From positions 1 through 5,538 of the forward strand of contig JAGLRT010000047.1 in the NCBI GenBank assembly GCA_023136155.1: DNA of 5,538 nt, in the 5' to 3' direction. Below the pieces are notes generated by a model. That model searched no databases, was not told the DNA's origin, and saw only the letters and a program-made list of their open reading frames with translations. The first letter of the stretch is position 1. The number at the start of each line of letters is the position of its first letter. Below are positions 1 through 5,209 of the stretch, in pieces. The stretch comes from Methanosarcinales archaeon. Its GTDB lineage: Archaea > Halobacteriota > Methanosarcinia > Methanosarcinales > Methanocomedenaceae. Made by a program: the position numbers and the translations under genes.

Positions 1-449
1 CTACTGCCGATGCTATTGTAATATCAGGACTGGCACCGCTCTCTACTATTGAGAAAGCTATCAAGGAATCAAAGAAGACCGGCATCTATGCATGTATTGA
101 TATGCTCAATGTTTCTGACCCTGTAGAGGTGTTAAGGGACCTGAACTTAAAGCCGGATATCATTGAACTGCACAGGGCCATTGATGCAGAGGATAGCGCA
201 TACGCCTGGGGCAGTATCCCTGACATGAAGGCGATTCATCCAAAGTTGCTGGTTGCTGTTGCAGGTGGCATAGGCAAACTGGAGGATGGCTCTGCGAAAG
301 TTAGTGATGCCTGTGGTGCCGGAGCCGATATTATTGTAGTCGGTAGGTCCATTACCAAAGCCAAGGACGTGCGCCAGGCTGCTGAGATGTTCCTGGAAGA
401 CATGAAAAAGGCTGAGGTTGACCAGTACAGGGTCATGACTGATTTTTAG
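1..449 (+). CDS. 3-hexulose-6-phosphate synthase domain, C-terminal part (probably of Fae-Hps); 5' end outside window
   Basis: The reading frame is open from base 3 and gives the last 148 residues of a protein ending in VMTDF. It has the (beta/alpha)8 layout of the OMP decarboxylase superfamily: IDMLNV, then IELHRAID, then VAGGIGK and finally IVVGRSIT, the last two forming the usual phosphate-binding end of the barrel. This matches hexulose-6-phosphate synthase, which interconverts ribulose 5-phosphate plus formaldehyde and hexulose 6-phosphate. In methanogens it runs towards ribulose 5-phosphate to supply pentoses, and the released formaldehyde is trapped on tetrahydromethanopterin by the fused Fae domain. 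The N-terminal half, including the expected DxK catalytic motif and any Fae domain, lies outside the window, so the fusion is inferred from family knowledge. Protein is cytosolic. A hairpin terminator follows the stop by about 25 bases, so this is the end of its transcript. Confidence 0.85.
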   Translation, partial: TADAIVISGLAPLSTIEKAIKESKKTGIYACIDMLNVSDPVEVLRDLNLKPDIIELHRAIDAEDSAYAWGSIPDMKAIHPKLLVAVAGGIGKLEDGSAKVSDACGAGADIIVVGRSITKAKDVRQAAEMFLEDMKKAEVDQYRVMTDF

Positions 450-473
450 TATTGAAGTACAGGATACCAACAT

Positions 474-508
474 TTGAGGGGTTCTTTCCCCTCAATATTC
501 ATTTTATT
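474..508 (+). terminator. Hairpin terminator after the hexulose-phosphate synthase gene
   Basis: A perfect 8-bp stem, TTGAGGGG at 474-481 and CCCCTCAA at 488-495, closes a 6-base loop and is followed by a T-rich stretch (496-508). It lies 24 bases after the stop codon at 447-449. The structure is seen directly; its role as terminator is inferred. Confidence 0.65.
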
Positions 509-537
509 AAACACATGACTATTTAGATAAACTCATC

Positions 538-552
538 TCTATATATTTTATT
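538..552 (+). promoter_or_regulatory. Possible TATA box upstream of the small ORF
   Basis: The string TCTATATATTTTATTTT spans about 537-553 and resembles an archaeal TATA box. A start site some 25 bases on would fall near 570, just ahead of the ATG at 590. AT-rich spacers make such matches common by chance, so support is weak. Confidence 0.3.
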
Positions 553-589
553 TTAACCAAGTGCACTATGAATTTTACAGGTTCCCATC

Positions 590-832
590 ATGACCATTAT
601 TGAGAGCATGATGTGCCCGGATTGTTACTCTTCTCTCCAAGAGTTTGTTTTTAGGTACATCTCTTACATTGATGGCGTATTTATGGACAGATTAAATATT
701 TTAAAAGATTTGATATTCGCTGCTGTAGGTTTTGGTATAGGCTTAACGTCCTGTATGATTGAACCGCAGTGTAACAAATCGAAGTGCTTGAGTCAAACAT
801 TACGACGACGCACCCAACCGCAGCAGGATTGA
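590..832 (+). CDS. Doubtful small ORF, 80 residues, no recognised family
   Basis: An open frame from ATG at 590 encodes 80 residues. It has a CPDC motif near residue 9, a hydrophobic stretch around residues 41-56 (LIFAAVGFGIGLTSCM), and a basic, Gln-rich tail ending RRRTQPQQD. I do not recognise it. A TATA-like string about 45 bases upstream gives mild support, but there is no convincing ribosome site before the ATG, and ATG codons at 608, 611 and 683 are equally possible starts. It could be a small membrane-associated protein, a gene remnant, or a chance ORF in a convergent spacer; the last is as likely as the others. Confidence 0.25.
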   Translation: MTIIESMMCPDCYSSLQEFVFRYISYIDGVFMDRLNILKDLIFAAVGFGIGLTSCMIEPQCNKSKCLSQTLRRRTQPQQD

Positions 833-880
833 GATAAAAAGTCCCGGTTTAACTAAAAAGGACAGCAGAACGAGTTAAAC
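832..880 (-). terminator. Inverted repeat and T runs ending the hgcAB-nitroreductase transcript
   Basis: GTTTAACT at 847-854 and AGTTAAAC at 873-880 form a perfect 8-bp inverted repeat around an 18-base loop. The repeat includes the nitroreductase stop codon (875-877). Read on the minus strand, there is a TTTTT run in the loop (855-859) and another just past the stem (836-840). U-tracts are the main archaeal termination signal, so this is a plausible 3' end for the leftward operon. Confidence 0.5.
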
Positions 881-1447
881 ATCCAGGATGATATCATCTA
901 GTGGCCGTTTCGGTACGTGGTGCATGCCTTCACTATCACGCCAGTACTTTATGTCTTCGTTGTCCCTGGCTGTTTCGATTACAACGTTTTCCTTTGGTTT
1001 ACCCAGGGTCAGAACCAACAGTATTTCATGACGTGGCGGTATACCAAGGGAATCGCGCAGTCCGTCTCTTTTAATTGAACCGATAATACACCCGCCCAGC
1101 CCCATCTCGGTTGCACCCAGCAGTATGCTCTGGGCTGCAATACCATGGTCTACACCGGCAGAACTTGAGATTGCAGTGTCGCACAATATGATGATGTAAG
1201 CTGACGGACGTTCGCCTTCATCCGGCCCGTTCCAGTCCTTCAGGTATCCGGCCCAGGCAAGATGGGGAAATATCCGGCTGTTTTTATCAGGGTTGCAGGA
1301 TATGATGTATTTCAGGGGTTGCAGGTTGGCACCAGAGGCTGAGTGTCTGGCCAGGTCGATAAGTTCTCTCAGTTTTTCAGGTGCTATGGCTTCTTCCTGA
1401 TGGAATCGTCTGTAACTTCTGTTCTTTAGTATCATTTCTTTTATCAT
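875..1447 (-). CDS. Nitroreductase-family FMN flavoprotein
   Basis: The 190-residue product has the hallmarks of the nitroreductase/FMN reductase fold: an N-terminal RSYRRF (residues 10-15), which in this family holds the FMN phosphate; SGANLQP (38-44), the usual NxQP segment near the flavin; the helix with IAAQSILLGATEMGLGGCIIG (103-123); and a late LGKPKE (148-153). Such proteins are usually FMN-dependent homodimers that reduce nitro compounds, quinones or flavins with NAD(P)H; the true substrate here is unknown. No iron-sulfur motif or membrane segment is present. A GTG at 1456 would add three residues, but ATG at 1447 is chosen because GAGTGGT lies just before it. The gene follows hgcB by 29 bases on the same strand with no terminator between, so it probably shares the hgcAB transcript. 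Whether it takes part in mercury chemistry is open. Confidence 0.88.
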   Translation of the reverse strand: MIKEMILKNRSYRRFHQEEAIAPEKLRELIDLARHSASGANLQPLKYIISCNPDKNSRIFPHLAWAGYLKDWNGPDEGERPSAYIIILCDTAISSSAGVDHGIAAQSILLGATEMGLGGCIIGSIKRDGLRDSLGIPPRHEILLVLTLGKPKENVVIETARDNEDIKYWRDSEGMHHVPKRPLDDIILDV

Positions 1448-1476
1448 GATTACCACTCAGTTTTATTACCATGTTA

Positions 1477-1764
1477 TCAGCAACATCCACCTTCATCGGA
1501 ACCGCAGGTAGGCTCATCTTTCCCTGTTAATGCAGCATAGAACATTGCATAAGCACAACCCACACCGCTTTCTACTGTAATAGCACCGGTTGGGCAGTTC
1601 ATCTGGCATGCTCCGCACTCCATGCAGTCGAGATAGTTTACCATCTCGACTTTCTTATCGCCGGGTGCGAAGACTGCGTGGGGGCATACATTGATGCACA
1701 TCCCGCAGTTAATGCACTTAATGGGGTCATATTGTAGTGTGTTTGACTGATATGAATCAAACAT
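1477..1764 (-). CDS. hgcB: HgcB, 2[4Fe-4S] ferredoxin of mercury methylation
   Basis: HgcB is the electron-donor partner of HgcA and is thought to reduce the HgcA corrinoid to Co(I) and possibly to hand over Hg(II). The 95-residue product carries two full clusters: Cys17/20/23/27 in CINCGMCINVCP and Cys47/50/53/57 in CMECGACQMNCP. Beyond these are a lone Cys70 in GVGCA, matching the extra conserved cysteine of the family, and a C-terminal Cys94-Cys95 pair, the proposed metal-binding tail. Another cysteine sits at 87. Length, motifs and tail fit HgcB rather than a generic ferredoxin, and the gene lies directly after hgcA, as is usual. The first base of ATG at 1764 is two bases past the hgcA stop; a GTG at 1773 is an alternative start but would consume the GGGGTGGT ribosome site. 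Soluble, cytoplasmic, probably docking on membrane-bound HgcA. Confidence 0.95.
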   Translation of the reverse strand: MFDSYQSNTLQYDPIKCINCGMCINVCPHAVFAPGDKKVEMVNYLDCMECGACQMNCPTGAITVESGVGCAYAMFYAALTGKDEPTCGSDEGGCC

Positions 1765-1766
1765 TG

Positions 1767-2777
1767 TTACCACCCCGTAATTCGTAATATGGCAAGAATA
1801 ATTAATGTTACTACACCTGAAGCGAACATCAATACCATGAGGCGTGTATAGGTGGATATCTCTTTCCTGACCCCGGTCACTGAAGTGAATGTGGTGGAGC
1901 CGGTAAAATTCAATGACAAAAAGGCTGTGACTGGCGGCATAACCATCATGGGGGCAATGGCCCGTGTAATTTGCAGACTTTGTGTGGTATCTATTCCGTA
2001 TTGGTATGAAGCAAATGCAAAGGGCATTGCAACCAGACCGCCCAGTATGAATCCCTTACTGCTGAAATCCTTTGTAGGGATAAACGGTAACAAAAGAGGA
2101 AAGAGTAAAACACCTGCAAGCACAGCAGCGGCAGCACCTGCGGCAGCCAAGGGGCCTGAGGTGAAGTACAGGATTACTGATATAACCAGGAGGTATGGGA
2201 GTAGTTTGACCAGCTCAACCGGAAACAGTACCAAGCGCTCAATCATGTTGAATTGCACTCTCCGCATCCCAGGAGTGGCTTTGTGTGTCTTCAGGTATTC
2301 AGGCAGGTCTGCCGCACGCACTGGTCCGTATTCTACCCTAAAGCCGGTGAGTTTTTTTACTTCATGGGCCGACACACCGGTAGCACCCAGTTGCGGCAGT
2401 ATGAGCACGCGATGATTTACTTTATCGGCCAATCCGGTTATGTTGATACGGTTTACCAGTTCGCCGGTGCCGAATGTGCCCTTGCCGGCAGCACACCATA
2501 CATTGATACCTTTTGTATCCAGTACCAGGATGTAGCAATTCATATTGTCATCAAGGGATGAGCGCAATGCGTCAAAGGACAGGGTGTAGTTGGCAGTGAC
2601 GAACACAGGTGAGTCTGGTGTGGGGCTGCCTAGTAAGTGCAAGCCGGGTTCTACGATGTAGCCTGAACGGTTAATGCCTAAGCGTGCAAGGAGATGGTCC
2701 CTATGGTCGGACAGGGTAAGTTGATTGGTGGTATGATTTACCGGGGGAGTAGTGAAGGTGAAGATAGTACCTGACAT
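1767..2777 (-). CDS. hgcA: HgcA, corrinoid-dependent mercury methyltransferase, membrane protein
   Basis: HgcA transfers a methyl group from a corrinoid to Hg(II), forming methylmercury; the methyl is thought to come from the methyl-tetrahydropterin/acetyl-CoA pathway. The 336-residue product has a cytosolic corrinoid-binding domain (about residues 35-170) with the diagnostic cap-helix motif GINVWCAAGKGTF at 90-102; Cys95 is the expected lower cobalt ligand. The following stretch VLILPQLGATGVSAHEVKK (125-142) is also typical. The C-terminal half is hydrophobic with about five membrane segments (roughly 180-206, 208-233, 243-260, 271-290 and 313-333) and the family segment NFTGSTTFTSVTGVRKE (290-306). 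The related CdhD/CdhE corrinoid subunits of acetyl-CoA synthase lack this NVWCAAGK plus membrane-tail combination. The gene is full length and not fused to hgcB. ATG at 2777 has no Shine-Dalgarno site but has a TATA box about 30 bases upstream, so the mRNA may be nearly leaderless. Confidence 0.97.
   Translation of the reverse strand: MSGTIFTFTTPPVNHTTNQLTLSDHRDHLLARLGINRSGYIVEPGLHLLGSPTPDSPVFVTANYTLSFDALRSSLDDNMNCYILVLDTKGINVWCAAGKGTFGTGELVNRINITGLADKVNHRVLILPQLGATGVSAHEVKKLTGFRVEYGPVRAADLPEYLKTHKATPGMRRVQFNMIERLVLFPVELVKLLPYLLVISVILYFTSGPLAAAGAAAAVLAGVLLFPLLLPFIPTKDFSSKGFILGGLVAMPFAFASYQYGIDTTQSLQITRAIAPMMVMPPVTAFLSLNFTGSTTFTSVTGVRKEISTYTRLMVLMFASGVVTLIILAILRITGW
1769..1776 (-). promoter_or_regulatory. 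Ribosome binding site of hgcB inside the end of hgcA
   Basis: On the minus strand GGGGTGGT runs into the hgcA stop codon TAA, with ATG five bases further on. It matches part of the archaeal anti-Shine-Dalgarno complement (GGAGGTGAT) and decides for ATG at 1764 over GTG at 1773. The overlap implies translational coupling of hgcA and hgcB. Confidence 0.6.
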
Positions 2778-2802
2778 TTGTTATATTATTAATTCCATTG
2801 AC

Positions 2803-2815
2803 CAATATAGATATC
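2803..2815 (-). promoter_or_regulatory. Candidate TATA box of the hgcAB operon
   Basis: On the minus strand GATATCTATATTG is centred about 32 bases before the hgcA ATG at 2777, in an 81-base AT-rich gap between the methylase gene and hgcA. With the usual archaeal spacing the transcript would begin a few bases before the ATG. An alternative AT-rich string lies nearer the gene (2781-2793), too close to act as TATA for the annotated start. Confidence 0.4.
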
Positions 2816-2858
2816 GCATAATTATTGAGAATTTATCCGAACGTTTACTCACTTTCCA

Positions 2859-3764
2859 TCACCACCATTTCATACTATTTTTGAATTTCGCTGCCGATCC
2901 ACCTTCTTTCAATTTCCTGAAAACATACAAGTTCTCATGTCCGATCAGCAAAAAATTATATTTTGTCCCGCTCCAGTTCTCCCTGGTACCTTTCATTTTC
3001 CATTGTAGTTTGATAATATTCTCCCGCAGGATGAAACCCACATCAAGAAAAGCCTGCAGCACCCTGGGAGTGATTGGAATGAAGTGAGCATGTTTACGGG
3101 CATCCCCCATCAGTATGGCGCAGTGCTTCCCTGGTTTTAACACCCGGATGGATTCAGCCGCCACCTGCCGCATCTCATCGGCAAATTCTTCGATGCTGTG
3201 GACGCTTGACAGGTCGCCTTCGACTATATCATGAGTGTAAGGAATTATATGTGCATACGGCGGGTGGGTGGCGATGAGGTCGATGGAGCTGTCAGAAATC
3301 TCATCGAGAGCGCGGGCGTCTCCAGTGTATGTTTTTATGTCGGGTTCGTGGTATTCTTCATCGAGGGGATTGTATGGAAAGTCCAGCCTGTTGCGGGCGA
3401 CCATTACAGCATCCGGGTTTATGTCCACTCCGATGGCGTTGCGCTGGAGGAGTTTACATTCGACCAGGGTGGTGCCGCTGCCTGTCATCTGGTCAAGGAC
3501 GGTGTCGTTTTTTTCGGTGTAGCGGAGGATGAGGTTGCGGGGGATGTAGGGTGACCAGTTGCCCCGGTAGTTGCCTTTGTGGGTGGCCCAGTCTCCTCGG
3601 TCGGGGAATGACCAGACTGTTGTGGTCTGGGGTTTGAAGGAGGCGGGGGCGAGTTTTGATGTTTGGGGTTTTTTGTAGATTGGTATTGGAACGTCACCTA
3701 TCTCTACTGTGGGACTATTTTTTATGAAATTCCGGTAGTATTGATGGGTAATTTCGTTCAACAT
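2859..3764 (-). CDS. SAM-dependent DNA methylase-like protein (N4/N6 family), solitary
   Basis: The 301-residue product has the order motif X, I, IV of gamma-type amino-methyltransferases. GDWATHKGNYRGNWSPYIP (57-75) leads into NLILRYT (motif X region); VLDQMTGSGTTLVE (89-102) is the SAM-binding motif I; IGVDINPDA (111-119) carries the acidic residue that usually contacts the SAM ribose; and LIATHPPYAHIIPYT (163-177) holds motif IV as THPPY. DNA methylases normally have DPPY/NPPY (adenine N6) or SPPY (cytosine N4), so the base and target cannot be assigned. RVLKPGKHCAILMGD (207-221) fits the strand that follows. Only a short stretch could act as target-recognition domain, so an RNA target cannot be excluded. 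No restriction endonuclease is adjacent. ATG at 3764 has no ribosome site and lies about 25 bases after a strong TATA box, suggesting leaderless translation. It lies upstream of hgcA on the same strand, so readthrough into hgcAB is possible. Confidence 0.82.
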   Translation of the reverse strand: MLNEITHQYYRNFIKNSPTVEIGDVPIPIYKKPQTSKLAPASFKPQTTTVWSFPDRGDWATHKGNYRGNWSPYIPRNLILRYTEKNDTVLDQMTGSGTTLVECKLLQRNAIGVDINPDAVMVARNRLDFPYNPLDEEYHEPDIKTYTGDARALDEISDSSIDLIATHPPYAHIIPYTHDIVEGDLSSVHSIEEFADEMRQVAAESIRVLKPGKHCAILMGDARKHAHFIPITPRVLQAFLDVGFILRENIIKLQWKMKGTRENWSGTKYNFLLIGHENLYVFRKLKEGGSAAKFKNSMKWW

Positions 3765-3782
3765 AATATTTTGATCTAATTG

Positions 3783-3795
3783 TAAATATATATAG
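3783..3795 (-). promoter_or_regulatory. TATA box of the methylase gene, leaderless type
   Basis: The minus strand reads CTATATATATTTA, centred about 25 bases before the ATG at 3764. That spacing puts the transcription start at or next to the start codon, and no Shine-Dalgarno sequence is present, which is the usual arrangement of a leaderless archaeal mRNA. Confidence 0.6.
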
Positions 3796-3796
3796 A

Positions 3797-3828
3797 TAGT
3801 TACAGGTTAGTTACAGGTTAGTTACAAT
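3797..3828. repeat. Tandem 11-bp repeat next to the methylase promoter
   Basis: The unit TAGTTACAGGT occurs at 3797-3807 and 3808-3818, and a third copy starts at 3819 and matches for eight bases (TAGTTACA) before diverging. The array abuts the TATA box on its upstream side, over the position of the BRE and any activator or repressor site. An 11-bp period places the copies on nearly the same DNA face. A regulatory role is inferred; chance slippage duplication is the alternative. Confidence 0.6.
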
Positions 3829-3921
3829 TGAGTTTTGGATGTTGAAATAATTCATTTTATGATGAAGTGGGACTGAGCAGAAATTTTGTTCTGTACCCCC
3901 TGGCCAAAAGTTCAAACATCT

Positions 3922-3941
3922 AAAAAATATATATTTTTATA
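3922..3941 (+). promoter_or_regulatory. Candidate TATA box for the nurA-herA transcript
   Basis: AAAAAATATATATTTTTATA is a good archaeal TATA-like string. A start near 3955-3965 would give a leader of more than 200 bases before nurA that includes the small ORF at 4018-4173. Because the string is nearly symmetrical, direction is not certain. Confidence 0.4.
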
Positions 3942-4017
3942 GTAATAGATTCTGCGCAATTACGCTAGATTCAAACACGGATTTGGGCTTGATGAGGGAG
4001 TTAAATCATGGGTTCGC

Positions 4018-4173
4018 ATGCAAGTGGCATTTTTTAATAAATGCTTGTATTTACAAGTTCTTGCTGCAAACTCCTCTGGATTTTTAGACAACGGCAAGAA
4101 AACAGATGGATTTTCAACCGAAAAGTTTAGATCAAATATAGACGTATCATTATTAAAAAATATAGAGCTTTGA
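4018..4173 (+). CDS. Possible small ORF or gene remnant just ahead of nurA, 51 residues
   Basis: The frame from ATG at 4018 reads MQVAFFNKCLYLQVLAA and goes on to end SLLKNIEL, with TGA at 4171-4173. The nurA-like ORF begins right after it (TTG at 4174, ATG at 4180), a spacing typical of coupled genes. The frame stays open further upstream to 3949 without another usual start codon, so this may be the tail of a decayed longer gene. No good ribosome site precedes 4018. A second ATG in another frame at 4008 has GGGAG seven bases ahead of it but stops at a TTTTTT run (4031-4036 region), so a one-base slip there would join it to this ORF. No family is recognised. Confidence 0.35.
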   Translation: MQVAFFNKCLYLQVLAANSSGFLDNGKKTDGFSTEKFRSNIDVSLLKNIEL

Positions 4174-4179
4174 TTGAAA

Positions 4180-5205
4180 ATGTCTTCTTCGATAACTTCT
4201 AATAAACTAATGCTTCATTCTTCTTTTAACAAGACTGTAGAAGAACTAAATAAAATTAATATCAAACTCCCAAAAAGCACAAGTAATGTAAACTTAGATT
4301 TTCAAAATTTTGTTTTTCCTCCTTCTGGAGAGTTGGTTACTCCTATGCATGAGATTTCAGCTATAAATTTAGATGCAAAAAATGGCGAACAGAAAATACA
4401 TGATGATAGGATAATTGCCGCTTACGACGAATCAATAAATAAGTTCTCAAGCCTTGAAGGCACAGCCTTTCTTATGTCTCACTCTTTAATTGTTATGGAG
4501 AAAATGGATTTTGTACCCCTAAATCTGCTTACATTTTATTTTTATACGAGATCCAGTGAGATAATAAGCAAATCTAAGTTCATCAAGCATTCAAACGATC
4601 CTGAGATGGATTCTCAAAAAGATTACATACGTGATAAAATCGAACTCCTCACCAATAATTGTCCATCCGAATCAATTTTGCTTATTGATGGTCCCCTTAT
4701 TGGAGGTGACGTATATACTATTATGATTCATGCAATAAACAAATTTTTATTAAAAAATATCATGCCAATATTCTTCGTTAAAAATAGTTCTAGCAATCTT
4801 GTGACGGATAATATTTCGGGATTGTGTGGAAAATATAATTCTGATATGCACTGGGCATATAAATTCCTCAAAAAAGGACAACGAACTAATTTCTTCAAGT
4901 ACGTGGATAAGCACAATTCAGACAATGCAAAAATCTTCTGCTACCTTAAAGCATTCAACCTGAGCCCTCAAAGAGTGGAATTTCACATAAATACATATCT
5001 AAAATACCAAGGTGAGATGGATGCAATAATGGATCTTGTTTACTACTTACTTCTTGTACAAGGGGATTTGAAAAATCCACAAATTCGACCAATAGCAATC
5101 GCAGAAAAATATGCAAGTAAAACTCTACAGCTTATTGACATTAATAAATTAACATATGGTTCAGGACTGATTCCAACAATGAACCAAGATAGATTTGGAT
5201 GGTGA
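4180..5205 (+). CDS. NurA-like nuclease
   Basis: The 341-residue product resembles NurA nucleases, which act with the HerA translocase to resect DNA ends and fold like RNase H. Visible are an early acidic strand IIAAYDESINKFSSLEGTAFLMSH (Asp83, the place of the family's first catalytic Asp), ILLIDGPLIGGD (166-177, Asp170), then PIFFVKNSSSNLVTD (196-210), and a late NPQIRPIAIAEKYA (299-312). NurA usually has a histidine in that last segment; here it reads AEKYA, so the last catalytic position may be altered. There is no signal peptide or membrane segment. TTG at 4174 would add two residues; ATG at 4180 is preferred. The start of the next gene, a probable herA, lies four bases beyond the stop codon, which strongly supports the assignment. 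The DNA is much richer in A and T than hgcAB, hinting at an accessory origin. The family call rests on pattern and context, as NurA proteins diverge widely. Confidence 0.72.
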   Translation: MSSSITSNKLMLHSSFNKTVEELNKINIKLPKSTSNVNLDFQNFVFPPSGELVTPMHEISAINLDAKNGEQKIHDDRIIAAYDESINKFSSLEGTAFLMSHSLIVMEKMDFVPLNLLTFYFYTRSSEIISKSKFIKHSNDPEMDSQKDYIRDKIELLTNNCPSESILLIDGPLIGGDVYTIMIHAINKFLLKNIMPIFFVKNSSSNLVTDNISGLCGKYNSDMHWAYKFLKKGQRTNFFKYVDKHNSDNAKIFCYLKAFNLSPQRVEFHINTYLKYQGEMDAIMDLVYYLLLVQGDLKNPQIRPIAIAEKYASKTLQLIDINKLTYGSGLIPTMNQDRFGW

Positions 5206-5209
5206 AATA
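5201..5209 (+). promoter_or_regulatory. Ribosome binding site of the herA-like gene, overlapping the nurA stop
   Basis: GGTGA at 5201-5205 matches the archaeal Shine-Dalgarno core and contains the nurA stop codon TGA (5203-5205). It is followed by AATA and the ATG at 5210. The arrangement couples translation of the two proteins. Confidence 0.7.

Larger units (their letters stand above)
450..874. other. Convergent intergenic region
   Basis: The hexulose-phosphate synthase gene ends from the left and the nitroreductase gene ends from the right, leaving about 425 bases with no secure gene. The region holds the hairpin at 474-495, a TATA-like stretch at 538-552, one doubtful 80-codon ORF (590-832), and an inverted repeat at 847-880. 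No tRNA cloverleaf, CRISPR repeat or insertion-sequence end was recognised. Confidence 0.6.
3765..4173. other. Divergent promoter region between methylase and nurA-like genes
   Basis: About 410 AT-rich bases separate two divergent genes. They contain the leftward TATA box and the 11-bp repeats, a rightward TATA-like string at 3922-3941, and a possible 51-codon ORF at 4018-4173. Composition becomes clearly richer in A and T from here rightward than in the hgcAB genes. Confidence 0.6.

Noticed and set aside
147..473. Minus-strand ORFs opposite the 5' terminal gene
   Set aside because: Antisense to a well-supported hexulose-phosphate synthase frame.
1852..2415. Long plus-strand ORF of 187 codons
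   Set aside because: It lies wholly antisense within hgcA, whose motifs and membrane pattern are unmistakable.
1767..2777. HgcA candidate as acetyl-CoA synthase corrinoid subunit (CdhD/CdhE)
   Set aside because: The NVWCAAGK cap-helix motif with a five-segment membrane tail and adjacent hgcB fit HgcA only.
3231..3554. Plus-strand ORFs opposite the methylase gene
   Set aside because: They are antisense shadows of a gene with clear methylase motifs.
3797..3828. CRISPR array
   Set aside because: Units are only 11 bp and directly adjacent, with no spacers.
3878..3893. Hairpin CAGAA-loop-TTCTG
   Set aside because: A five-bp AT-containing stem is too weak and common to call.
2859..5205. Classical type II restriction-modification pair (methylase plus the 341-residue protein)
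   Set aside because: The right-hand protein looks like NurA and is coupled to a probable HerA, not like a restriction endonuclease; the genes are divergent and 410 bases apart.
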